22,757 nucleotides of DNA from CAYLNK01 sp964384675 (lineage in GTDB: Bacteria; Acidobacteriota; Thermoanaerobaculia; UBA5066): the NCBI GenBank assembly GCA_964384675.1, contig CAYLNK010000070.1, positions 1 through 22,757 on the forward strand, read 5' to 3'. The notes beneath the pieces are model-generated. The model searched no databases and was not told where the DNA came from. It saw nothing but the letters and a program-made list of their open reading frames with translations. Below, piece after piece: positions 1 through 6,811 of this stretch. The translations under genes were made by a program, and so were the position numbers. Positions within the stretch are counted from its first letter, which is position 1; each line of letters begins with the position of its first letter.

Positions 1-83
1 TTCACGCCGGCCGGCGGGGCCGCGGGGGCAGCGTCCCCGCCGCCGATGCCGAGCTTCGAGAGGATCGAGCCGAAGAAACCCAT
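1..83 (-). CDS. DUF3597-like protein, N-terminal fragment
   Basis: Only the first 27 codons lie in the window; the gene runs off the left edge. The start is the ATG at 83-81, preceded by a good Shine-Dalgarno sequence (AAGGAGG, 6 bases away). The peptide opens MGFFGSILSKLGIGGG and then turns Ala/Pro-rich. That short amphipathic opening followed by an Ala/Pro linker is how DUF3597 proteins begin; these are small bacterial proteins of unknown function. It is the last visible gene of a minus-strand run, 38 bases after the preceding gene. The family call rests on N-terminal resemblance alone, so it is tentative; the presence of a translated start is well supported by the ribosome site. Confidence 0.55.
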   Translation of the reverse strand, partial: MGFFGSILSKLGIGGGDAAPAAPPAGV

Positions 84-121
84 ATCAGCCTCCTTCAGGC
101 GCTCCGAGCACCCTCCCCTCA

Positions 122-1513
122 TCATGGCACGAGGCCGGGCGACGATGCGGGAGCGGGCCCGTCGAGCGGCGGGATCGTCGCCGGCGGAGGGTCGAGGTCG
201 ACACCCTGGACGTCGGACCAGGGCACGTATTCGGGGCGCTCCCGGCCGTCGACGAAGACCAGCAGGCCGGCGTTCCCCTCGCCGAGGTCACCCTTGGGTT
301 CGAGCCGCAGCTCCTCGCCGCCGTGCAGGGTCACCCGGACGTGCCCGGCATCCCGCGGCCCGGGGCCGCCGAGAGCGATCGAGGCGACCAGCCCGAAGAG
401 GATCGTGTAGTCCACGCCCTGGGACGGAGCGTCGAGCGTCTCGGTGGTCTCGCTCTCGTCGAGGTCGTACACGAGCCGGCCGGCGAGGCGGCGGCCCGCG
501 CGGGTCGTGACGCGGCCCGTGAGCGGGCGCCCCGGCGGGAAGTCGTCGTAGGCGGGGCCCCAGCCGCCCGGGCTGAAGTCGAGGCGCTCGAAAGCATCCC
601 AGGAGACCAGCACCCGGCCGTAGCGCCGGTCGTCGACGTAGACCCCACGGTTGCCCTTGCCGGCCGCGCGGGTGCCGGAGAGCACGATCTCGCGTCCGTC
701 GAGCCGCGTCACCAGGCAGCTCTCGGAGGAGCGGCGCGCGAGGGAGCGGAGGGTGTCGAATCGCAGGCTGAGCTCGCCGCCGGCGGTGTGGCCATCGAGC
801 CTGTCGGAGCCGGCGCCCTTCTCCCGGTCCCACTGAACGAAGCCCGTGAAGTCGCCCTTCCGCGTGCGCACCGTACCGTGCAGCCGATCCGGCGCGCCGT
901 CCGATCCGGCGAAGGCGAGGAGCTCGATGGTGCGGATCCGCCGGCTGTCGAGGTCCACGACGCCGCGCGTGCCGTCCCAGACGCGCACGTCGTCGTCGAA
1001 ATCGCTGGCCGAGAGACGGTCGAGGTCGATCGCGGTCCCGCTCTTGAGCGTCACCCGCACGTCGCCGCCGCGCGGCTCGATGCGCGCGAGGTCGCCGAAG
1101 CGCCCCATGAAGAGCCGGCCGAGGTCGACCCGACGCTCCCGGCTCGCGATCTCGATCCCGAAGACCTCGATCGGGCGGCGCTCCTGGGGCAGCCTCTCGG
1201 GCGCCACCTGGGCAGCCCAGGGATTCTCGTCCTTCCTGCCGTTGAAGTAGTCGCCCCAGAACGCCTCCTCGTTGCCACCTCCCCAGCGCAGGCGTCCTGT
1301 GTAGGTGGCGCCGTCGACGGTCGTGATGCGCCCGTGGATCTGGCCCCGGCCGGCTTCTTCCCCCGCCGGCGCCGGCGCCGGTACGGGCGGGGGGGCGGGC
1401 GGGGTCGCCGCTCCCCGGTCGAGGGCCTTCTCGAAGGCCCGGTGGCCGGCCGCGAGCGCGGCGGCGACGAGCGCGAGGGCGGACGCCCCGACGGCGATGG
1501 CCGCCCGCCTCAT
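122..1513 (-). CDS. Secreted protein with three tandem A+B repeat modules, function unknown
   Basis: 463 residues. A signal peptide or anchor (about residues 1-22, MRRAAIAVGASALALVAAAL) is followed by a Pro/Ala linker (36-52), so the protein is probably exported. I do not recognise a named family. The rest is built from alternating elements. Element A (about 59-85, 211-233, 331-355) reads roughly hxGxVTTxxGxxYxGxLxWDxxE. Element B (about 152-198, 266-313, 392-440) reads VTLxxGxEhxL, then a Gly/Asn stretch, then GxhVxDxxxGxVxVxWxxhxxhDF. Three A+B pairs suggest three beta-rich domains. The start is the ATG 21 bases after the WS/DGAT stop; its ribosome site is weak, so translation may depend on the upstream gene. 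There are no catalytic motifs. A structural or binding role at the cell envelope is inference. Confidence 0.75.
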   Translation of the reverse strand: MRRAAIAVGASALALVAAALAAGHRAFEKALDRGAATPPAPPPVPAPAPAGEEAGRGQIHGRITTVDGATYTGRLRWGGGNEEAFWGDYFNGRKDENPWAAQVAPERLPQERRPIEVFGIEIASRERRVDLGRLFMGRFGDLARIEPRGGDVRVTLKSGTAIDLDRLSASDFDDDVRVWDGTRGVVDLDSRRIRTIELLAFAGSDGAPDRLHGTVRTRKGDFTGFVQWDREKGAGSDRLDGHTAGGELSLRFDTLRSLARRSSESCLVTRLDGREIVLSGTRAAGKGNRGVYVDDRRYGRVLVSWDAFERLDFSPGGWGPAYDDFPPGRPLTGRVTTRAGRRLAGRLVYDLDESETTETLDAPSQGVDYTILFGLVASIALGGPGPRDAGHVRVTLHGGEELRLEPKGDLGEGNAGLLVFVDGRERPEYVPWSDVQGVDLDPPPATIPPLDGPAPASSPGLVP

Positions 1514-1534
1514 GGTCGGGTCCCGCGACCGGGC

Positions 1535-3046
1535 CTACGCCCGAACGCGCCGCCGGCCCGATCGGCGGCGCGAATCCCGCGCAGGCGCCGTTGGCGCGGG
1601 CAGCAGCACGGCCTCCAGCTCCTTCAACGCGTCGGCCGCGTAGACGGCCACGTGCTGGATGCCCGGCACCGACGTGTGGCACGCCGTGAAGCCGAAGTTC
1701 ATCAGCCCCGCGTAGCTCTCGCAGGTGATGTTGAGCGCCTGCCCGTGGGTGACGATGGACGCGGGGAAGATCGAGAGCAGCTCGGCGCCTCTGAAGTAGA
1801 GCGGCTTCTCGGGCCCCGGCACGTTCGAGATGGTGATGCTGAACATCGGCCGGGTGCGCCCGCCGATCCCGGTCAGGAGGGTGGCGAGCGTCGGCGCCAT
1901 CAGCAGCATCGTGTACTGCGTCATCGCCTGGCGGGGCAGGCCCTGCACGTGCGCCTTGGCATGCTGGACCGAGGTCCGGATGGCCTTCAGGCGTTGGGCG
2001 GGGTCGGCGATGTCGGTGCCCAGCGTGGCCACGATGAAGCTGATGGCGTTCCCCGTGCCTTCGTCGTCCGCGGGCCGCACCGACACCGGGATGCCGGCGG
2101 TCAACGACTCCTCGGGCAGGGCGCCGCGCTCCAGGAGGAACCGCCGCAGCGCACCGCCGCAGATCGCCAGCACCACGTCGTTGAGGGTCCCGCCGCCCGC
2201 CCGGGCCACGGCCTTCAGCCGGTCCATCGGGAACTGCTGCGTGGCGAAGCGCCGCTTCTCGCGCACACGGCCGTTCAGCACCGACCGGGGCGCCGCGAAC
2301 GGCAGGGCCATCCCCTCTCCCGTCTCGCCCACGCGGCGGAGCATCTTGCCGAACGCGGCGGCCAGCTGCGGTAGCGACCGGGCCTGCGCGCTCAGCCCCT
2401 CGATGGCGGTCGCGGCCACCTCGGCCATCGTCGCCGGCCGGGCGCTCTGCGTCCGCGCCCCGCTCCCGGCGCCCGCCGACGTCGCGCCCGGAGAGGTCGA
2501 GGACCAGAACGGCGGCAGAGAAAGGCTCTTCCCGGGATCGCCCGACATCGCGCGCTGCAGGAGCCTCATGCCGCTCACGCCGTCGATGAGGGAATGGTGC
2601 ATCTTGATGAACAGCGCGAAGCGCTTCCCACCCCCGGCTCCGCTCCGGGCCGGGGCTCCGAGCCCCTCGATGATCGTGCACTCCCAGGGCGGGCGGACGA
2701 GGTCGAGCGGCGTGCTCTGCAGACGGCCGACCAGCTCCCCCAGCTCCCGCTCGCCGCCCGGCCAGGGCAGGGCCGCGTGCCGTACGTGGTACTCGAGGTC
2801 GATGTCCTCCGCCACGACCCAGGCCGGCCACGGGCTCCTGGCGATGCCCGGCGACTCCAGCCGCCGGTTCCAGGGCGCGGCGAAGATCCGGTGGGTGCGG
2901 AACTCCGCCATCAGACTCCGCAGGAAATCCCGCGGCGCTCCCGCCGGCAGCCGGAACGTCAGCAGGCCGCCCACGTGGTTGGGCGTGTCGCGCGATTCGG
3001 TGAACAGCCACGCGGCATCCAGCGGGCTCAGACGGACGGCGCTCAT
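1535..3046 (-). CDS. Wax ester synthase/diacylglycerol acyltransferase (WS/DGAT family)
   Basis: 503 residues, close to the usual 450-500. It opens with the family hallmark MSAVRLSPLDAAWLF. Next come PLDLVRPPWE (113-122), the catalytic HHSLIDG (150-156, matching HHxxxDG), PRSVLNG (253-259), the ND motif in GGTLNDVVLAICGGALRRFL (285-304), and SNVPGP (408-413 region). Family members transfer an acyl group from acyl-CoA to a fatty alcohol (wax ester) or to diacylglycerol (triacylglycerol) at the inner membrane face, making storage lipid. The start is the ATG at 3046, with a weak GAGG nearby. The gene lies between the PDZ gene (38 bases) and the A+B repeat protein (21 bases), suggesting one transcript. 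The C-terminus is Arg-rich. The acceptor (alcohol or diacylglycerol) cannot be read from sequence. Confidence 0.93.
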   Translation of the reverse strand: MSAVRLSPLDAAWLFTESRDTPNHVGGLLTFRLPAGAPRDFLRSLMAEFRTHRIFAAPWNRRLESPGIARSPWPAWVVAEDIDLEYHVRHAALPWPGGERELGELVGRLQSTPLDLVRPPWECTIIEGLGAPARSGAGGGKRFALFIKMHHSLIDGVSGMRLLQRAMSGDPGKSLSLPPFWSSTSPGATSAGAGSGARTQSARPATMAEVAATAIEGLSAQARSLPQLAAAFGKMLRRVGETGEGMALPFAAPRSVLNGRVREKRRFATQQFPMDRLKAVARAGGGTLNDVVLAICGGALRRFLLERGALPEESLTAGIPVSVRPADDEGTGNAISFIVATLGTDIADPAQRLKAIRTSVQHAKAHVQGLPRQAMTQYTMLLMAPTLATLLTGIGGRTRPMFSITISNVPGPEKPLYFRGAELLSIFPASIVTHGQALNITCESYAGLMNFGFTACHTSVPGIQHVAVYAADALKELEAVLLPAPTAPARDSRRRSGRRRVRA

Positions 3047-3084
3047 GAGGGACCTCGCCCGCAGTCTACGCGGGACGGCCCGGC

Positions 3085-4032
3085 CTACAGCCGGATCCGC
3101 ATCGTCACCTCGTGCCGGCCACGCCTCACCTCGAGGACGAGGGTCTCCCCCCGGCCCTTCTGCCGGAGGATGTGGCGCAGCTCCTCCATCTCCGGGTACG
3201 GGTTCCCGTCCGCCCGGACGATGGTGTCACCCTGCCGCAGACCGACCTCCTCCGCGAGCGAGCTGGGCTGGACGCCGGTGACCAGCAAGCCGGCCTCGCC
3301 ATCCTGTCCGGTCACGCCGAGGCGGGCGCCGCGGTCGGACGGGCCTCCGCGACCCGACCGTCCGTAGGAGAGGAGCGCCTGGGCGACCGGCTCGCGAGTC
3401 GCGGCGACGAAGCGGACGGGTCGCACACCGCTGTCGATCACCTCGCCGGCCGCGGTGCCCACCTCGGGCCTGGCCCGGCTGGTCCCCGGAGCGGCCTTGC
3501 CGACCGCCTCGTCACGGACCTCGCGGGCCTCGCGGTAGACGTGGATCTCGATCCGCCCGATCTCGCGGTCGGTCACTCCTTCACCCTCGCTCCAGCGCGG
3601 CGGGCTGAAGACGAGCTCCTGGGCATCGGTGTCGGTCACCTGCCAGCCCTTGACGGTGCGGTCGGAGCGCGGGCTCAGGATCGCGCCGAGGTCCTCCCTG
3701 GCGTCGCCCACGAGCGGCTTCTTGAAGTAGACGTTGATTCCGTCGATCGCGACGACGACCTTCAGGCGCTCGTCGTTCGGGTTGTCGAGGACGATCCGGT
3801 ACCGGTGGTTGACGAGGTCCTCCGGGTCGCCGCGGAAGACCCAGCGATTCGGCCCTTCGGCGCGGAACGGCATGGGACGGCCGTTGTCGAGGAGGACCTG
3901 CACGCCGATGGAGCGGCCACGCGCGTACTCGATGCGCGCGCCGGAGTCGGGGGCCGCGGCGAGCGGCGCCGCCAGAAGGACGATCGCGGCTCCCGGGCCC
4001 AGGAGCCGTCGAGAGAACGGGGCGTGACTCAT
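3085..4032 (-). CDS. Secreted PDZ-domain protein
   Basis: 315 residues from the ATG at 4032, chosen over an upstream start at 4104 because a strong GAGGAGGTGA lies just before it and the product then starts with a clean signal peptide (1-27, MSHAPFSRRLLGPGAAIVLL, ending AAA). Residues 70-150 contain VVVAIDGINVYF, then ILSP and VKGW, resembling an envelope beta-domain whose members carry VSVDGxNV and IxGW. Residues 236-315 are a PDZ domain: RLGVTG, GLLVTGVQPSSLAEEVGLRQGDTI (249-271) and a closing VLEVRRGRHEVTMRIRL. There is no protease domain, so this is a PDZ-only adaptor. It is the first gene of the PDZ-WS/DGAT-repeat protein-DUF3597 run. The partner is unknown. Confidence 0.82.
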   Translation of the reverse strand: MSHAPFSRRLLGPGAAIVLLAAPLAAAPDSGARIEYARGRSIGVQVLLDNGRPMPFRAEGPNRWVFRGDPEDLVNHRYRIVLDNPNDERLKVVVAIDGINVYFKKPLVGDAREDLGAILSPRSDRTVKGWQVTDTDAQELVFSPPRWSEGEGVTDREIGRIEIHVYREAREVRDEAVGKAAPGTSRARPEVGTAAGEVIDSGVRPVRFVAATREPVAQALLSYGRSGRGGPSDRGARLGVTGQDGEAGLLVTGVQPSSLAEEVGLRQGDTIVRADGNPYPEMEELRHILRQKGRGETLVLEVRRGRHEVTMRIRL

Positions 4033-4128
4033 GCTCACCTCCTCGCGGTCCGGAGACTCCGGGGACGGTCCGGAGCTGGACCGCTCGTCCCGCGATTCTG
4101 GCACGCCGCGACACCGCCCGAGTCGACG

Positions 4129-4162
4129 GTGAGGCCCCCGGGCCGAAGCCCGGGGGCCTCAC
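4129..4162 (-). terminator. Perfect 15-bp hairpin after ahcY
   Basis: GTGAGGCCCCCGGGC and its exact complement flank a CGAA tetraloop. The hairpin begins 21 bases past the ahcY stop. No T-run follows on the minus strand, so it is a strong stem without the classical U-tract, as is common in high-GC genomes. It separates the methyl-cycle operon from the PDZ gene. Confidence 0.7.
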
Positions 4163-4183
4163 GCGGCCTCGGCCGGGGCGTCG

Positions 4184-5665
4184 TCAGTAGCGGTACGACT
4201 CGGGCTTGTACGGCCCCTCCGCGCGGACGCCGAGGTACGCCGCCTGACGGGGCGTCAGCGCCGTCAGCCTCACGTCGAGCTTCCCGAGGTGGAGACGCGC
4301 GACCTTCTCGTCGAGCTCCTTCGGGAGCACGTGGAGCTTCTTGCCGTAGGCGTGCCCGTTCGCCGCGAGCTCGAGCTGGGCGAGCACCTGGTTGCTGAAG
4401 CTCATCGACATCACGAACGAGGGATGCCCCGTGGCGCAGCCCAGGTTCATGAGGCATCCCTCGGCGAGGACGAGGACGGAGTGTCCGTCGGGGAAGCGCC
4501 ACTCGTCGTACTGGGGCTTGACGTTCTCCCTCACGACACGGCCTTCCGTCCGCAGCCGCTCCAGCCCCGGCATGTCGATCTCGGTATCGAAGTGGCCGAT
4601 GTTGGCCAGGATCGCCTTGTCCTTCATCGCCGCCATGTGCTCGACGGTGAGGATGTCGCGATTGCCGGTGGCCGTGATGAAGAGGTCGGCCCGACCGACG
4701 ACGTCCTCCACCGGGCGGACCTCGTAGCCCTCCATGGCGGCCTGCAGCGCGCAGATCGGGTCCACCTCGGTCACCACGACGCGAGCGCCCTGCCCGCGCA
4801 GCGCCTGGGCGCAGCCTTTCCCCACCTCGCCGTAGCCGCAGACGACGGCGAGCTTGCCCGCGAGCATCACGTCCGTCGCGCGGTTCAGGCCGTCCACCAC
4901 GGAGTGCCGGCAGCCGTAGGTGTTGTCGAACTTCGACTTCGTCACCGAGTCGTTCACGTCGATCGCCGGGAAGAGGAGCTGCCCGTCGCGCTGCAGCCGG
5001 CGAAGCCGGTTGATGCCGCAGGTCGTCTCCTCGGAGACGCCGCGGATCCCCGGCACGAGGCGGTGCCAGCGCCTCGGGTCCTCGGCCCGGATCCGGGCGA
5101 GGAGCGCCAGCGCGCTCGCCTGAGCCGCGCTGTCGGCCGTCGCGGGATCGGGCGGCACGCCCGCCTCCTCGAGCCGCCACCCCTCGTGGATCAGGAGCGT
5201 CACGTCGCCGCCGTCGTCCACGAGCTGCGTGGGTCCCAGACCGTCGCCGAAGTCGAGGGCGCGCGCCGTGAAGTCCCAGTACTCGTCCAGGGACTCCCCT
5301 TTGTAGGCGAAGACGGGAATGCCCTTCGGGTCTTCGGGCGTCCCCCTCGGCCCCACCGCCACCGCCGCCGCGGCGTGGTCCTGCGTGGAGAAGACGTTGC
5401 ACGAGACCCAGCGGACCTGGGCGCCCAGCTCGGCGAGCGTCTCGATCAGGACCGCGGTCTGGATGGTCATGTGCAGGGAGCCGGTGATCCGCTGTCCGCG
5501 GAGCGGCTTCGCCGGCCCGTGCTCGGCGCGGAGCGCCAGGAGCCCCGGCATCTCCTGCTCGGCGAGGCGGATCTCCCTCCGCCCCCACGAGGCCAGGGAG
5601 AGGTCCCTGACGCGGTAGTCGGCGGCGGCTTCGAGGGTCCCGGTCGCTTCGATCGTGGCGCTCAT
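4184..5665 (-). CDS. ahcY: S-adenosylhomocysteine hydrolase (adenosylhomocysteinase)
   Basis: 493 residues. It splits S-adenosylhomocysteine reversibly into adenosine and homocysteine, relieving product inhibition of methyltransferases; cytosolic, with tightly bound NAD. Visible hallmarks are CNVFSTQDHAAAA (89-101), SVTKSKFDNTYGCRHS (240-255, with the active-site Lys-Asp segment), the dinucleotide site VCGYGEVGKG (275-284), NIGHFD (355-360), and the C-terminus KPESYRY, whose Lys and Tyr contact NAD of the neighbouring subunit. The length fits bacterial enzymes that carry the insertion around residues 150-190. The open frame continues far upstream, but the ATG at 5665 is the right start: homology begins there and it forms an ATGA overlap with the stop of sahR, so the two are translationally coupled. 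A perfect hairpin follows the gene. Confidence 0.98.
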   Translation of the reverse strand: MSATIEATGTLEAAADYRVRDLSLASWGRREIRLAEQEMPGLLALRAEHGPAKPLRGQRITGSLHMTIQTAVLIETLAELGAQVRWVSCNVFSTQDHAAAAVAVGPRGTPEDPKGIPVFAYKGESLDEYWDFTARALDFGDGLGPTQLVDDGGDVTLLIHEGWRLEEAGVPPDPATADSAAQASALALLARIRAEDPRRWHRLVPGIRGVSEETTCGINRLRRLQRDGQLLFPAIDVNDSVTKSKFDNTYGCRHSVVDGLNRATDVMLAGKLAVVCGYGEVGKGCAQALRGQGARVVVTEVDPICALQAAMEGYEVRPVEDVVGRADLFITATGNRDILTVEHMAAMKDKAILANIGHFDTEIDMPGLERLRTEGRVVRENVKPQYDEWRFPDGHSVLVLAEGCLMNLGCATGHPSFVMSMSFSNQVLAQLELAANGHAYGKKLHVLPKELDEKVARLHLGKLDVRLTALTPRQAAYLGVRAEGPYKPESYRY

Positions 5666-6651
5666 CGTTTCGGTCCTTTCTTGGTCGGGGCTTCGGGCTT
5701 CGAGCCCGACGCCAGGAGGAGCGCCGGGCCCTTGGCCTCGGCCTCCGGCGGGAGCGGCGCGCAGGTGACGTCCTCGAGCCCCGCCCGGGTCAGGAGCTTC
5801 GCCAGCTCGGCCGCGGTGAAGCCGTCGCGGCGCTGCCCCATCCGGAGGCGGAACTCCTCGCGCCCGTGCCGCAGGAGGTCCACCACGACGGCCCGTCCCC
5901 CCGGCGCGAGGATGCGGGCCATCTCGGAGAGCGCCAACGGGACGTCGGGAACGTGCGTCAGGGCGAGGAGCAGAACGGCGGCGCCGCAGGACTCGCTCTC
6001 CACGGGGAGCTCGGCGAGGTCCCCTTCGCGGAGCTCCACGTTCGGGAGCCCGCGCGTGCGCTTCCGCGCCGCGGCCAGCATCTCCAAAGACCGGTCGACG
6101 GCCACGACCCGGGCCACGTGCGGCGCGAGACGCACCGCGACGTCCCCGGCGCCGCAGGCGAGGTCGGCCACCACCAGGCTCCGGGGGAGGAGCGCGGCGA
6201 GCGCGGCCTCGGTGAAGCGGCGCCCGTACAGCTCGGCACGCAGCGTCTCCCACTCCGCGGCCACGCCGGCGAAGAACGCCCGGGCGCTCGACTCCTCGGC
6301 GCGCGCGGCGAGGCGGCGTTCCAGGCGCAGGCGATCCTGGGCGAGCGCCGGCCAGCCCTCGATCTCGCGGCGGGCCACCTCCCAGAGGCCGCGTGCCCCG
6401 TCCGTCAGGGCGTCGCCCGTCATCCGGTAGAGGTTCGCGGTCCTCTCGCTCCGGGCCACGACCCAGCCGGAGCCGGCCAGCGCTTTCAGGTGGCGCGACA
6501 CGCTGGACTGCGGCATCTGGACGATCTCGGCGAGCTCGCCGACGCCCAGCTCCTCGGCCGAGAGGAGCGCCAGGAGCCTGAGGCGCGCCGGGTCGGCCAG
6601 CGCGTCGAGGCGGGAGACGAGGGGGGACGGGTCGTGGCTGGAGTGCTTCAT
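5662..6651 (-). CDS. sahR: SahR-like regulator: ArsR-type HTH fused to SAM-methyltransferase fold
   Basis: 329 residues. Residues 12-80 form an ArsR/SmtB winged helix (DPARLRLLALL at 20-30, recognition helix near MPQSSVSRHLKALAGSGWV). Residues 155-290 form a class I methyltransferase fold with motif I VADLACGAGDVA (161-172), the acidic end of beta 2 (AVDRS, 184-188) and LAPGGRAVVVD (248-258). No metal-binding cysteines of the ArsR type are evident. SahR of Proteobacteria has this domain order and represses methionine-cycle genes, responding to S-adenosylhomocysteine. Here the gene overlaps ahcY by 4 bases, which strongly supports the same role; the fold may bind SAH without catalysis. The C-terminus is a Lys/Pro tail. 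An alternative is a genuine methyltransferase with a fused HTH, as both annotations occur for this architecture. Confidence 0.85.
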   Translation of the reverse strand: MKHSSHDPSPLVSRLDALADPARLRLLALLSAEELGVGELAEIVQMPQSSVSRHLKALAGSGWVVARSERTANLYRMTGDALTDGARGLWEVARREIEGWPALAQDRLRLERRLAARAEESSARAFFAGVAAEWETLRAELYGRRFTEAALAALLPRSLVVADLACGAGDVAVRLAPHVARVVAVDRSLEMLAAARKRTRGLPNVELREGDLAELPVESESCGAAVLLLALTHVPDVPLALSEMARILAPGGRAVVVDLLRHGREEFRLRMGQRRDGFTAAELAKLLTRAGLEDVTCAPLPPEAEAKGPALLLASGSKPEAPTKKGPKR

Positions 6652-6665
6652 CCGTATCTGCGGAT
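6650..6665. promoter_or_regulatory. Candidate SahR operator (inverted repeat over the sahR start)
   Basis: The 16 bases ATCCGTATCTGCGGAT pair at six of eight positions (perfect outer five). The site spans the end of the -10 hexamer, the expected transcription start and the ATG of sahR, the right place for autorepression. It is also an AT-rich patch in GC-rich DNA. Assigning it to SahR is inference from position. Confidence 0.45.
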
Positions 6666-6692
6666 TAAAGGATAAAGTAACGCCGGCGTCAA
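6664..6692 (-). promoter_or_regulatory. Sigma70-type promoter of sahR-ahcY
   Basis: On the minus strand, TTGACG (6692-6687) and TTTAAT (6669-6664) are separated by exactly 17 bases. The expected transcription start falls about 4-6 bases before the ATG, so the mRNA would have almost no leader; no Shine-Dalgarno sequence is present. This is the best promoter match in the window. Confidence 0.65.
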
Positions 6693-6750
6693 GCCCGCAC
6701 CGGGAGCCGGAACCGTCCGGCCCGCCCGGACCTCCTGATCCCGAAAGGGC

Positions 6751-6778
6751 GACTCCCCTTCGTCATCGAGGGGAGCCG
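6751..6778 (-). terminator. Weak hairpin after the NDH-2/membrane protein pair
   Basis: CTCCCCT (6753-6759) pairs with AGGGGAG (6769-6775) across a 9-base loop, with two more outer pairs after one mismatch. It lies about 35 bases past the stop of the membrane protein gene and before the sahR promoter. There is no T-run. Confidence 0.3.
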
Positions 6779-6811
6779 GCGCCTCCTGATTCGACAGGCC
6801 GTCGATCCGCG

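Noticed and set aside
288..3011. Long open frame antisense/out of frame to the repeat protein and WS/DGAT genes (also 323-2374 on the plus strand)
   Set aside because: The products are Arg/Pro/Ala-rich with no domain pattern, typical of shadow frames in GC-rich DNA, while the genes overlapping them have clear family motifs.
4095..4110. TGGCACG resembling the -24 part of a sigma54 promoter
   Set aside because: No GC-containing -12 element follows at the required spacing; other TGGCAC occurrences fail in the same way.
5600..5700. SAH riboswitch before ahcY
   Set aside because: ahcY overlaps sahR by 4 bases, so there is no leader to hold one, and control is better explained by the SahR-like repressor.
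5666..6253. N-terminal extension of ahcY upstream of the ATG at 5665
   Set aside because: It lies inside sahR, is low-complexity Arg/Gly/Ala sequence, and the ATGA overlap plus homology fix the start at 5665.
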